Assembly (NCBI GenBank): GCA_016722515.1
Contig: JADKJE010000001.1
Span: 558,001-622,000, forward strand
DNA from: Alphaproteobacteria bacterium
Lineage (GTDB): Bacteria > Pseudomonadota > Alphaproteobacteria > Rickettsiales > JADKJE01
DNA length: 64,000 nucleotides
Direction: 5' to 3'
Part shown: in pieces, positions 26,872 to 35,386 of the stretch
Layout: each line of letters begins with the position of its first letter
How positions within the stretch are numbered: the first letter of the stretch is position 1
Program-made: the position numbers and the translations under genes
Notes under the pieces: generated by a model
The model's database searches: none
What the model saw: the letters and a program-made list of their open reading frames with translations, nothing else
What the model was told of the DNA's origin: nothing

Positions 26872-27834
26872 TTATGAAGAATGAGGATGATGTTCAAATC
26901 CATCGCGGCTAAGCGCCATGTTTTTCCCGTCACGATCGATGAGACTAACGTGGGAACCAGCGGTTATTTCACCAATACAGGTAAGGGCGATTTTTAAGTG
27001 GCTACTGAGCGAGTCAAGACGGTTGGCCATATCCGGCGGTATCGTAAACAGCAATTCATAATCATCGCCAAACGTCATAAGTGACAAACGCTCGGTTCCT
27101 GGAATCTCGATTACAGGGATTTTTTCATGATGAACCATAGCCCCAACGTTTGAGGCCTTACATAAACGCTTCAAATCCAGAATCACCCCATCAGAAATAT
27201 CCATAGAGGCCGAGGCCAAACCCAATAAAGACTGGCCTAACTTCAACCGAGGTTCCGGTTGTTGAAAACGGTTAAGCGCCTGCTCCTTTATTGTTTTATC
27301 AAGGGAAAGATTGTCCCCTTTTAAAAGCATAAGCCCCAGAGAAGCCACACCCAATTCGCCTGAAACATAAATCAAATCGCCAGGCCTTGCTGTTAAACGC
27401 GTTAGCGCCATCCCTTCTGCTACCTCACCCAGAGCAGTTAGGCTGAGTACTAATGAGCCCGAATGGATCACCGTATCACCGCCAATCAATCCTATTTTAA
27501 AATAAGAACAATCTTCTGCAAACCCGTGGGTAAATGTTGAAACCCATGATTCATCACAGCCGGGTGATAAAATCATCGATAATAAAACAGATTTAGGCAC
27601 AGCACCTTTGGCCGCTAAATCCGATAAATTGGTTCGTATCAGCCGTTTGGCAATCAGGGCCGGCTCCATATCTGGCAAGAAATGCACCCCTTCTACCATC
27701 GCGTCTTGGGTTATGACGAGCTCTTTACCATGATGCGGATGATAATACGCCGCATCATCCTGTAAAGACAAACTACCGGGCATAAACACAGATAACGGCT
27801 TTAGAAACCGCTCGATAATATCATTTTCGCGCAT
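26872..27834 (-). CDS. thiL: Thiamine-monophosphate kinase
   Basis: 320 residues. ThiL phosphorylates thiamine monophosphate to the active cofactor using ATP. Signatures of the PurM/ThiL fold: DDAAYYHPHHGKELVITQDA near the start, GVHFLPDMEP, NLSDLAAKGA, LIGGDTV and MDISDGVILDLKRL. Length is normal. It is 19 bp downstream of nusB in the ribH-nusB-thiL order conserved in proteobacteria. Confidence 0.95.
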   Translation of the reverse strand: MRENDIIERFLKPLSVFMPGSLSLQDDAAYYHPHHGKELVITQDAMVEGVHFLPDMEPALIAKRLIRTNLSDLAAKGAVPKSVLLSMILSPGCDESWVSTFTHGFAEDCSYFKIGLIGGDTVIHSGSLVLSLTALGEVAEGMALTRLTARPGDLIYVSGELGVASLGLMLLKGDNLSLDKTIKEQALNRFQQPEPRLKLGQSLLGLASASMDISDGVILDLKRLCKASNVGAMVHHEKIPVIEIPGTERLSLMTFGDDYELLFTIPPDMANRLDSLSSHLKIALTCIGEITAGSHVSLIDRDGKNMALSRDGFEHHPHSS

Positions 27835-27853
27835 AAAACGCGCTCACTGGTTG

Positions 27854-28360
27854 CTAAATTTTATCCCGAGCACCCGATTTATACATGGCATCCAGCACTG
27901 CATTCACCAGACGGCACTCAACCTCACTAAAATAATGATGAGTAACTTCAACGTATTCGTCAATAACAACCTTAGGGGGAACCTCAGTATAATACATTTC
28001 GTAGGTACCAACCCTTAATATAGAAAGGATAACAGGATCGAGTGTATCCACATCCCATTCCTTAGCAAGATGGTTCGTAATCAGTTTATCAAGAGTTTCC
28101 AGATGCTCAATCGTACCTGCCAGCGTTTTTTTAAGAAACCGGCGATCGGGGATAAGATGCAGTTGCGACTTATCCTTTTGTGCATCCGCTTCAATTTGAT
28201 AGTGACTCAATAATAATTCAGTCAATGACGCCGCATCATGCAGCTCTTCCCCAAAAGGCAACGAAAACACCCCCTGTGCAGCGGCCAAGCGTGCTAAATG
28301 ACGACGATAAAGCGACACTTTTTGTGATGTCATCCCGTGAGTATTATCTGGTTGCTGCAT
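27854..28360 (-). CDS. nusB: Transcription antitermination protein NusB
   Basis: 168 residues, all-helical. NusB binds S10 (NusE) and boxA RNA during rRNA transcription. The N-terminal RRHLARLAAAQGVFSL is recognisable, although the usual ALQALYQ is altered; the C-terminal LDPVILSILRVGTYEMYY, PPKVVIDEYVEV and FVNAVLD-like RLVNAVLDAMYK are typical. One base separates it from ribH. Confidence 0.93.
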   Translation of the reverse strand: MQQPDNTHGMTSQKVSLYRRHLARLAAAQGVFSLPFGEELHDAASLTELLLSHYQIEADAQKDKSQLHLIPDRRFLKKTLAGTIEHLETLDKLITNHLAKEWDVDTLDPVILSILRVGTYEMYYTEVPPKVVIDEYVEVTHHYFSEVECRLVNAVLDAMYKSGARDKI

Positions 28361-28361
28361 A

Positions 28362-28802
28362 TTAAATAGCGCTCCAATGAGCTTTAAGCTTCATCATTTC
28401 AATGCATGCCCTGGCTGCTTTACCGCCATAATTCCGTAAGGAAGGATCAGCCCTGTTGGCTGCCTGTTCCATATTTTCAGCCGTAATCACACCAAAACCA
28501 AGTGGCAATTTATGGGTTAAAACCAAGTGGTTGATACCAGCAGTGACACTCTGGCACACCACATCATAATGGCTGGTCTCGCCACGAATGACACAACCCA
28601 AGGCTATATAGCCATCATACGATTCATGTTGAAGGGAAAAACTAATGGCGGCTGGAATTTCAAGGGTTCCAGGAACATTGACTGTGTCATAATCCATGCC
28701 CAGGTTATGCAGCTCATGACAAGCTCCTTGAACCAATTGTGAGGCTAGATCTTCATAAAACTGCGCTACTACCAGTAATACTCGTGCCATATCGTTTACC
28801 AT
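28362..28802 (-). CDS. ribH: 6,7-dimethyl-8-ribityllumazine synthase
   Basis: 146 residues. The enzyme condenses 5-amino-6-ribitylaminouracil with dihydroxybutanone phosphate, the penultimate step of riboflavin synthesis. Signatures: VPGTLEIPAAI, the catalytic-His segment GCVIRGETSHYD, and PLGFGVITAENMEQA. The ATG at 28790 (MARVLLVVA) is an alternative start. First gene of the ribH-nusB-thiL operon. No ribB/ribA/ribE genes are nearby. Confidence 0.95.
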   Translation of the reverse strand: MVNDMARVLLVVAQFYEDLASQLVQGACHELHNLGMDYDTVNVPGTLEIPAAISFSLQHESYDGYIALGCVIRGETSHYDVVCQSVTAGINHLVLTHKLPLGFGVITAENMEQAANRADPSLRNYGGKAARACIEMMKLKAHWSAI

Positions 28803-28906
28803 TGAAAAGAGCTTAAAACCGGGCGTATTGTAATAGAATTTATGTGTTAAGGAAAGTGTTATTTCCTTTTTTTCACCTTCCCAGGTTTATGCAAAGAGGT
28901 TGAACG

Positions 28907-29773
28907 TTAGGCAGTCACGGTGCAGGAGCTCTGCATTTTTTCAATAGCTCTTGCCTCAATCTGGCGTACCCGCTCGCGGGAAATACCAAAATGCTGGCTT
29001 AAATCTTCCAGCGTTGCTGGATTTTCCTTGAGCCACCGCTGCTTAATCACATGCTGCTCACGCTCATTGAGTTTGCCAAAAGCATTGGCTAAAAGCCCCT
29101 TTTTAATACGAAGATCTTGCTTTTCAGCCACCACCTGTTCATGGGAATCTTCACCAGATGCCAGGTAATCAATGGCTTCGCCGCCCTCTTCACCATCAGC
29201 CCCATAAATAGGGTCATTGAGGGATTCATCGGCATAGGTCAGACGTAGATTCATCTCTTTAACATCTTGTTCGGATACCGATAAATTATGGGCAATCTCT
29301 TTGATGTGCTCATCCGATAACGCTTTGTTATCCAGCAATTTGAGCTGATTCTTCATTTTACGCAGGTTAAAGAACAATTTTTTTTGGGCTGATGCGCTGC
29401 TTATTTTAACGAGCGACCATGAACGTAAAACATATTCCTGGATGGAAGCTTTAATCCACCACATGGCATACGTAGCCAAACGAAACCCTTTTTCCGGGTC
29501 AAACCGCTTCACCGCTTGCATCAGGCCGATATTGCCTTCGGAGATCATCTCCATAACGGGCAAACCATATCCCCTGAAACCAAAGGCAATTTTTACAACA
29601 AGCTTAAGATGGCTGGTCACCAACTGGTGAGCTGCATTAACATCGCCTGAATCTGAAAAGCGCTTTGCCAACATGTATTCTTCTTCTGCGCTAAGTACAG
29701 GAAAACGTTTTACCTCATCCAGGTAAAGTGATAAACCATCCGACTGAATAACAGGCAATGACAACTGGGCCAT
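28907..29773 (-). CDS. rpoH: RNA polymerase heat-shock sigma factor (sigma-32)
   Basis: 288 residues. Region 1/2: LYLDEVKRFPVLSAEEEYML; core region 2 with EMISEGNIGLMQAVKRFDPE and TYAMWWIKASIQEYVLRSW; region 4 with FGISRERVRQIEARAIEKM. The RpoH box-like stretch QKKLFFNLRKMK after region 2.4 separates RpoH from RpoD and RpoS. It directs transcription of chaperone and protease genes. Monocistronic, with its upstream region at 29774-29909 shared with the plus-strand gene that follows. Confidence 0.95.
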   Translation of the reverse strand: MAQLSLPVIQSDGLSLYLDEVKRFPVLSAEEEYMLAKRFSDSGDVNAAHQLVTSHLKLVVKIAFGFRGYGLPVMEMISEGNIGLMQAVKRFDPEKGFRLATYAMWWIKASIQEYVLRSWSLVKISSASAQKKLFFNLRKMKNQLKLLDNKALSDEHIKEIAHNLSVSEQDVKEMNLRLTYADESLNDPIYGADGEEGGEAIDYLASGEDSHEQVVAEKQDLRIKKGLLANAFGKLNEREQHVIKQRWLKENPATLEDLSQHFGISRERVRQIEARAIEKMQSSCTVTA

Positions 29774-29973
29774 ACGGACAACTCCTTTTCCACCTCATGT
29801 TTAGATATTATACTACGTTTTAAAGGTGGATCTTAAGATTACTTAATATCATAAAAAGCGCCAGAAGTCAAGATTTTGAACTGAGCATTGGCTTATTTGC
29901 GACCCCAGGTTGCAACAGCCCCTAAAACAGCCGCCTAAGGATTCATTCCCTTCTAATTACTTACTAATAGCTT

Positions 29974-29984
29974 CCCCCCCCCCC
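29974..29984 (+). repeat. 11-C homopolymer tract beside a promoter
   Basis: Eleven C in a row in an otherwise AT-rich stretch, ending 7 bp before the -35 of the promoter candidate at 29992. Such tracts change length by slipped-strand mispairing. Confidence 0.9.
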
Positions 29985-29991
29985 TGCGGTG

Positions 29992-30020
29992 TTGATCGTA
30001 AAACCAAAAGCAGTTATAAG
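29992..30020 (+). promoter_or_regulatory. Promoter candidate next to the poly-C tract
   Basis: TTGATC (29992-29997) and TATAAG (30015-30020) are spaced by exactly 17 bp, 33 bp upstream of the ATG at 30054. The C11 tract sits in the region where UP elements or activators would bind. Confidence 0.55.
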
Positions 30021-30053
30021 AAACTCAGGACTCTACTTCTAACGGGTACAACA

Positions 30054-30449
30054 ATGGGAAGCACGTCAATGTCAGAAAAATATGTTGTTATCTTAGATAG
30101 ATCGTTTGATCAGAAAGAAGATTTTGAAATAGAGGATAAAAATCTAATTCAAGTCGAGGTACAGCTTCCTACTCAGGAAATTATTAAAAATAAGGCATAT
30201 AAGGTAATTCTTAAATTATCTAATGAGGCCAAATTGGGATTAGGAAAAGAATTAATTCGTTCCGCACTTGTAGAAAAAAGAAAAGAAGAATTTATTCATG
30301 TCAGATCAATTGAATCAGGTCTAGCAACCGAATATCTAGGCATCTATCTTCACTCACAAAGCTGTGAACTGCTATTCACAACTACTGACTTAGGAACTGT
30401 TCAAGACGTTATCGATAACTTAGACGAGGATGAAAATAAATTCAAATAA
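30054..30449 (+). CDS. Hypothetical protein downstream of the poly-C promoter
   Basis: 131 residues (MGSTSMSEKYVVILDRSFDQ...), soluble, strongly charged, no signal peptide and no family I can name. Mixed alpha/beta pattern ending in an acidic tail. Start chosen at the ATG at 30054 with the promoter candidate 33 bp upstream; the ATG at 30069 (MSEKYVV) is an alternative. The frame is open back to a TTG at 29910 through the poly-C tract, but that start lacks an SD. AT-rich codons match the host genome rather than the prophage. Confidence 0.6.
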   Translation: MGSTSMSEKYVVILDRSFDQKEDFEIEDKNLIQVEVQLPTQEIIKNKAYKVILKLSNEAKLGLGKELIRSALVEKRKEEFIHVRSIESGLATEYLGIYLHSQSCELLFTTTDLGTVQDVIDNLDEDENKFK

Positions 30450-30543
30450 TTAAGGAAATAATACGATAAAAAAATTCGCAGAGATTTTCATAACGCCCAC
30501 AGGAAAAATCCATTTATACGCAACCAAAGAAAAAAGGAAATCC

Positions 30544-30801
30544 ATGACCACATTATCCAAACTATATACCATTAGCACGCTCTGTGCTTTTACCGTGTTT
30601 ATCAGTACCAACGAATCATATGCCTCACTTGTGCAAAGTGAAGCTGAGGATATTCAGCTTGCCAGCAGCATGAATGCTTCTATTCCATTGGATGGATTTA
30701 AAAATATTATAGATATGGTGCAAGATATCCGTAAACGTACCAGTAAACAGGAGGCCCCTCCAGGATCAGCGCTGCATATTCATTATTTGCCAAGGCTGTA
30801 A
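30544..30801 (+). CDS. Small exported protein, 3' end probably replaced
   Basis: 85 residues starting with a signal peptide (TTLSKLYTISTLCAFTVFIS, likely cleaved after SYA). The mature part is short and helical (LASSMNASIPLDGFKNIIDM). The last ~17 residues, from about base 30750, are translated from the antisense strand of the response-regulator remnant, so the native 3' end appears lost in a deletion. GGAAATCC before the ATG is a weak SD. Function unknown; it may be a non-functional remnant. Confidence 0.45.
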   Translation: MTTLSKLYTISTLCAFTVFISTNESYASLVQSEAEDIQLASSMNASIPLDGFKNIIDMVQDIRKRTSKQEAPPGSALHIHYLPRL

Positions 30802-30910
30802 CGGCAGACTCACCATCTTGAAACCAGTCAATGCCATAAGCATGCTTCTCCAGGGCTTTTTTAAGCGACGAACCTAAAATCTGATCATCTTCTACGAGTA
30901 AGATACGCAT
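30761..30910 (-). pseudogene. 5' fragment of an OmpR-family response regulator gene
   Basis: From ATG 30910 the frame encodes 50 residues of a receiver domain: MRILLVEDDQILGSSLKKAL, then DWFQDGESAVTALANNEYAA, LIL. The next residues should be the phospho-acceptor segment (D-x-G-L-P), but similarity ends abruptly at about 30760. The rest of the receiver and the DNA-binding domain are missing, so this cannot function as a regulator. No histidine kinase is nearby. Confidence 0.8.
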
Positions 30911-30971
30911 CGTGTTCACGCCCTTCCAAAAGGCTCCCCTCGCCAAAGGAACCCTATCACGTTAAGTGGGT

Positions 30972-31985
30972 TTAACTGGGTATAGTATGTATTAAATTCT
31001 GGATGTCTACGGGTAACTGGCTGTCAAAGGTTAGTTTTTCCTGTGTAACAGGATGGATAAACTCTATTTGTTTAGCATGCAGCGCCTGACGGGGGAATTC
31101 TTTTACCGCCATCTGTGCAGCAGGCGAAAGATTACGCAACGATTTTAACAGGGGCTTTTCATAGAGATGATCTCCCACCAGACTATGGCCTCGATAGCTA
31201 AGATGTACCCTGATTTGATGGGTACGCCCTGTGGATAATCGGCATTCAACAATCGAAAAATTGCCTCCAGCCAGGCTCTCAAGTACGCGGTAATTGGTAA
31301 TGGCTTCTTTGCCCCCTTGCGATACCACCCTCATTTTAGTGCGATGCTGAGGGTGCATCGTAATCTGCGTATTAATAGTGGCAAAAGGAGGGTTAGGTAC
31401 TCCCCAACAAACCGCTACATACACCCTACTTAACGAGCGATCTGCCAATTGTTCCGATAAAAATTGGTGAGCATGGTCGTTCTTGGCAACCAGCATCAAG
31501 CCAGTGGTATCTTTATCCAGGCGATGGACAATCCCAGGCCGGATAACCCCGCCTACGCCTGACAAATTGTCACCGCAATGGGATATCAACGCATTCACCA
31601 AGGTATGATGATCGTGCATGTTAACCGGATGAACCGATAAGCCAGCCTGTTTATTAACCACAATCAGATCATCATCTTCATAAACGATATCAAGGGGAAT
31701 CGTGGGGTTGGCGACCAGATCAGTCGGCTGGGGCGCGGGAATACCCATGCAGATTTTATCACCTTCTTTAACCCGGTAAGAATCATCTTTGCAGATCGCA
31801 TCATTGACCGCAATATGCCCTTCTTCCAGCAATCGCTGCACCCTGGTGCGCGACAGAGTGGGTGAAACTGAGGCCAGATATTTATCCAGCCTTGTTGAAA
31901 CCCATTCGGCTTCAACTGTGAATGCTTCCATGGAAGCACTCAATTGTTCTTGGTCTTGCAATGATTTATCTAACTGTGATACCAT
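30972..31985 (-). CDS. rluD: RluA/RluD-family rRNA pseudouridine synthase
   Basis: 337 residues. An N-terminal S4 RNA-binding domain (RLDKYLASVSPTLSRTRVQR) precedes the catalytic domain with YEDDDLIVVNKQAGLSVHP and the active-site Asp in HRLDKDTTGLML. RluD makes pseudouridines in helix 69 of 23S rRNA; other RluA-type targets cannot be excluded. The start is taken at ATG 31985, with AAGG 8 nt upstream. It is divergent from the small membrane-protein gene at 32013. Confidence 0.9.
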   Translation of the reverse strand: MVSQLDKSLQDQEQLSASMEAFTVEAEWVSTRLDKYLASVSPTLSRTRVQRLLEEGHIAVNDAICKDDSYRVKEGDKICMGIPAPQPTDLVANPTIPLDIVYEDDDLIVVNKQAGLSVHPVNMHDHHTLVNALISHCGDNLSGVGGVIRPGIVHRLDKDTTGLMLVAKNDHAHQFLSEQLADRSLSRVYVAVCWGVPNPPFATINTQITMHPQHRTKMRVVSQGGKEAITNYRVLESLAGGNFSIVECRLSTGRTHQIRVHLSYRGHSLVGDHLYEKPLLKSLRNLSPAAQMAVKEFPRQALHAKQIEFIHPVTQEKLTFDSQLPVDIQNLIHTIPS

Positions 31986-32012
31986 ACCCAAAACCTTTTA
32001 TTATACAGATTT

Positions 32013-32288
32013 ATGACACAACAGCCACACGAACAACAACCGGTAGACCGCTTCTTTAAAGGGCTGATCTATACCATGGGTATAGTGTTGATTATGGGAT
32101 CTATTTTCCTATGCGCGGTAGTATACCAGCAGATCAACAAAAAACCAAGCATTTCAAAATCTTATTTAAACGAGGCCACCGGAGTAACCGACTGGGAACA
32201 TTGCAGCGCAAACCAGATAGATCTGCCCATTGAGGGTCAAATTGAAAGGGTAGACATAATCCCCCCCTTACATGATATTATCCGTTAA
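32013..32288 (+). CDS. Small single-pass membrane protein (possibly DUF6476)
   Basis: 91 residues with one membrane segment (IYTMGIVLIMGSIFLCAVVY, about 19-40) and a ~50-residue periplasmic tail. Size, topology and the divergent position next to rluD resemble the DUF6476 family of alphaproteobacteria, but the sequence match is weak. Function unknown. Confidence 0.6.
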   Translation: MTQQPHEQQPVDRFFKGLIYTMGIVLIMGSIFLCAVVYQQINKKPSISKSYLNEATGVTDWEHCSANQIDLPIEGQIERVDIIPPLHDIIR

Positions 32289-32396
32289 ACAGGGTGGGAA
32301 AAGGTCCTTGGTGGTTGTTGATTATTGCAAAAACCATGTTTTAAAGACAATGCACATTGTCCAAAAACATTAATTTTAAGTTGAGTGGGTGTTGAT

Positions 32397-33317
32397 ATGG
32401 CACAAAATGAACGTTTGTTTTCAGATGAATTTAACGACACGATGGTGGTTGATCAACCGCAATCAACAAGGATCAAAAATCCTCTGGATAAAGTAGTAGA
32501 GAAACGTCGTGAGAGCTCTAAATCTAAAGCTGCAACTCCTATTATTGCGGCTCATGATGATGAACTCAGCAAATACGACCAGGAATTCTTTAATGGAGCA
32601 AGCCCCTCTGTTTTAACGCTTGAACAAAAAATTGGCCGCTTACTTTCGCAAACGCGCCAGCAAAAAGGCTCTACCCTTGAGGAGGTCTCCGAGGCTCTTA
32701 AAATTCGTAGCCGCTATCTGCAAGCCATGGAAGAAGGCCGTATTGCCGATATTCCTGCTGATGTCTATGTGAAGGGCTATCTAAAGAGTTATTCCAAACA
32801 TCTGGGCATTAACAATAATCCGCTTTTTGAAAATTTCAAACTTGGCAAACATAATGTGCCTACCGAAGATTGGCAAACGCCGGTGTCGCAACCTGGTAAC
32901 CATTTTAAAGCTAAATGGTGGGTTATTTTAATTTCGGTTGCGCTGGCATTGATCATTTATGGTTTCTGGCATAAATCCAGAGCCGATCAAAGCTTACAAG
33001 TAAAACCGTCTATCGTAAGCAATTCACGCATGTCATCCCTTGGCGCCTTCATTAAAGGCCCAACCGATAAAGGCAGCAAAATCGTGGTTTTGGCCACCTC
33101 TTCCACCATCTTAAAAATCACCCCGGCCGATCAAGCCTATCCCAGCATTCACCAACTTAAAGAAGGCGATGCGCTTTTTGTGCCGGGCAATAAAGACGGA
33201 ATTTTTATTTCTGCCAACAACCCAGGCTCCGTAGAAGTTTTTCTGGATGGGAAAACCTACCGTTTTCTAGGAACACTGGAAGAAATCCGTTCGGACAAGC
33301 CGATTGTTGTTCGGTAG
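32397..33317 (+). CDS. rodZ: RodZ-like cell-shape protein
   Basis: 306 residues from ATG 32397 (a GTG at 32385 is possible). A cytoplasmic HTH_25 domain (IGRLLSQTRQQKGSTLEEVS, YLQAMEEGRIADIPADVYVK) is followed by one membrane helix (WWVILISVALALIIYGFW) and a periplasmic DUF4115-type domain ending in GSVEVFLDGKTYRFLG. RodZ links MreB to the elongasome. The ~80-residue polar N-terminal extension before the HTH is longer than in E. coli. Confidence 0.85.
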   Translation: MAQNERLFSDEFNDTMVVDQPQSTRIKNPLDKVVEKRRESSKSKAATPIIAAHDDELSKYDQEFFNGASPSVLTLEQKIGRLLSQTRQQKGSTLEEVSEALKIRSRYLQAMEEGRIADIPADVYVKGYLKSYSKHLGINNNPLFENFKLGKHNVPTEDWQTPVSQPGNHFKAKWWVILISVALALIIYGFWHKSRADQSLQVKPSIVSNSRMSSLGAFIKGPTDKGSKIVVLATSSTILKITPADQAYPSIHQLKEGDALFVPGNKDGIFISANNPGSVEVFLDGKTYRFLGTLEEIRSDKPIVVR

Positions 33318-33554
33318 CAGATGAGCGATTGCTCTTGCAAACCGATCAGAATGATCCTGTATTGATGCCCAGTTTTTAGACAACACCCTCCTTCGCTCGT
33401 ACGACTTAAAACGGCCTAAAAATTGAAAATGGTAGTATTTTTCGACAAATAGTTCGCCACGCACTCCGTCATACTCAGCTTTTTTTGGAGTATGAGACGT
33501 AAGCTAGAGGCAATGGCTATTCATTGCACTACCCACGCAATATCTCATCCAAAC
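33318..33554. other. 237-bp gap, no gene
   Basis: Between rodZ and the 3' end of purK. It contains one imperfect hairpin around CATACTC/GAGTATG (33470-33495) whose loop holds the T run, so it is not a standard terminator. Nothing else is recognised. Confidence 0.4.
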
Positions 33555-34615
33555 CTACCCCAATATCGTCACATGCCCCATTTTACGCCCTGCTTTTGCT
33601 TCGGTCTTTCCATAGATATGGATTTTGGCGCGGGGGTTGAGCATATAATATTGCCAATCATCAATCCCCTTCCCAATGAGATTAATCATTTTCGCCGGTG
33701 TATGAAGTGCGGCATCGCCCAACGGTAACCCGCAGATAGCACGAACATGCTGCTCAAATTGAGATGTAATACACGCATCAATGGTAAAATGGCCCGAATT
33801 ATGTGGACGTGGTGCCAGTTCATTAACCAAAAGCTGGTGGTTAAGATCCACAAATAACTCAACAGCCAGAGTTCCCACCAGATCAAGGGACTCGGCCAAC
33901 TTAATGGCAATCTGTTGTGCGTTTTTCTCTATCTCTGTTTCTATGCTGGCAGGAACCGATGTTTCTACTAGAATACCATTCTCATGACGGTTTTCTGCTA
34001 TAGGAAAATAACGGATTTCTTTATGCACGTTACGGCAAACAATCACCGATACTTCCTTGATAAAAGGCACCCATGCTTCAACGATGCCATGATAATGCTG
34101 GTAGGTTGCCCATACCGACTCAAGCGAAGTCTCCTGGGTAATCCGTACCTGTCCTTTGCCATCATAACCAAACTCGGCCGTTTTATAGATACAAGGAAAA
34201 CCCAATTCACCTACAGCCGCGACTAAATCATCAAAAGAATTCACTTCCCTGAAATCTGCCGTTTGAATACCTTGTTTTCGAATGAATTGTTTTCGCGCAC
34301 ACGATTCTGCGTCACATACAACACCTGGCTCGAAGGATGGATAGCACGATAACCGGACATCATATCAAGAATTTGAACCGGGATATTTTCAAATTCAAAC
34401 GTCACCACATCAACACTTTGAACATAGTGTTGAATGGCTTCACTATCGGTATATTCCGCAACGGTGGTTTTAACACTGACATGGGATGCTGGGGAATCTT
34501 TTTGATCCGTCAAAATATGCACCCTATATCCTAATTCGGCAGCAGCAAGGCCCATCATTCGGCCTAACTGACCACCACCAACAATACCAATAATTGAACC
34601 AGGAACTAACGACAT
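33555..34615 (-). pseudogene. purK: purK, N5-carboxyaminoimidazole ribonucleotide synthase, frameshifted
   Basis: The ATP-grasp enzyme PurK is encoded in two frames. Codons from 34615 give MSLVPGSIIGIVGGGQLGRM through HPSSQVLYVTQNRVRE, then shift out of frame and stop near 34241. The second frame continues with NSFDDLVAAVGELGFPCIYK, GYDGKGQ and NELAPRPHNSGHFTIDA. One extra A in the AAAA run (plus-strand T at 34290-34293) would join them as QNRVREKQFIRKQGIQTADF, which fits the family. So either a recent single-base deletion, a sequencing error or slippage. Directly downstream of purE. Confidence 0.88.
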
Positions 34616-34655
34616 AGATGCTTATTCATGTTAAATGTAATCATATTGCTGCTGC

Positions 34656-35150
34656 TTAAGAAAGTGGTGACTCAGGAACTGATTCGGTTTGCTCACGGCG
34701 AAATTTTTCAACTGATTCCGCAATGCCGGTATTTGATAAACCCAAAATAGAAGCGGCTAACAAACCAGCATTGGTTGCACCAGCTTTGCCAATAGCAAGT
34801 GTTCCCACTGGAACCCCACCAGGCATCTGCACAATCGATAATAAACTGTCCAACCCTTTCAAATGTTTGCTTTCCACTGGCACGCCAAGCACAGGGAGTG
34901 ATGTCATCGACGCCACCATCCCAGGAAGATGCGCCGCACCTCCTGCTCCAGCAATAATCACTTTTATGCCTCTTGCTTTGGCACCTTTGGCAAATTCAAT
35001 CAATCGATCGGGTGTACGATGGGCTGAGACTACTTTTACCTCATGAGGGATCGCTAATTTCTTTAACATGTCGTGAGCCGATTCCATTACGTCCCAGTCG
35101 CTCTTGCTTCCCATGACGATACTAACCAATGGTTGTTCTGAAGTAGCCAT
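34656..35150 (-). CDS. purE: N5-carboxyaminoimidazole ribonucleotide mutase
   Basis: 164 residues. Class I PurE moves the carboxylate made by PurK to give CAIR in purine synthesis. Signatures: VSIVMGSKSDWDVM, VVSAHRTPDRL, AGAGGAAHLPGMVAS and the C-terminal NAGLLAASILG. Intact. 40 bp before purK. If purK is truly broken, class I PurE would need N5-CAIR from another source, so the pathway would fail. Confidence 0.96.
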   Translation of the reverse strand: MATSEQPLVSIVMGSKSDWDVMESAHDMLKKLAIPHEVKVVSAHRTPDRLIEFAKGAKARGIKVIIAGAGGAAHLPGMVASMTSLPVLGVPVESKHLKGLDSLLSIVQMPGGVPVGTLAIGKAGATNAGLLAASILGLSNTGIAESVEKFRREQTESVPESPLS

Positions 35151-35386
35151 TTAAACCTCTTTTATATAAAGGACATTTTATACTCTAAAATCCTTAACGT
35201 TTCAAGATTCCAATAACCTTTCGATTCATAGCGTATATGGGTTGATTGATTTGGGGAAAACACGTTTTATGGTTGACTCGGCCGTTATCCTTGTGTTTAC
35301 TTTTAGTACTTATGATGCTAAAATGCTTCCCCGCGATAGATATAGGTCGTTTGCCGGGGGTTGGGTGATTTAATTATTAGGTTGTT
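35151..35386. other. 236-bp divergent gap between purE and the D,D-carboxypeptidase gene
   Basis: Carries the promoters of both genes in principle. I see no convincing -35/-10 pair, riboswitch or hairpin. Confidence 0.35.

Noticed and set aside
29910..30053. N-terminal extension of the gene at 30054 through the poly-C tract
   Set aside because: It would begin at a TTG without SD, and a good promoter lies inside it.
33465..33500. Hairpin CATACTC/GAGTATG as a terminator
   Set aside because: The T run is in the loop, not after the stem, and no gene end is close on the right strand.
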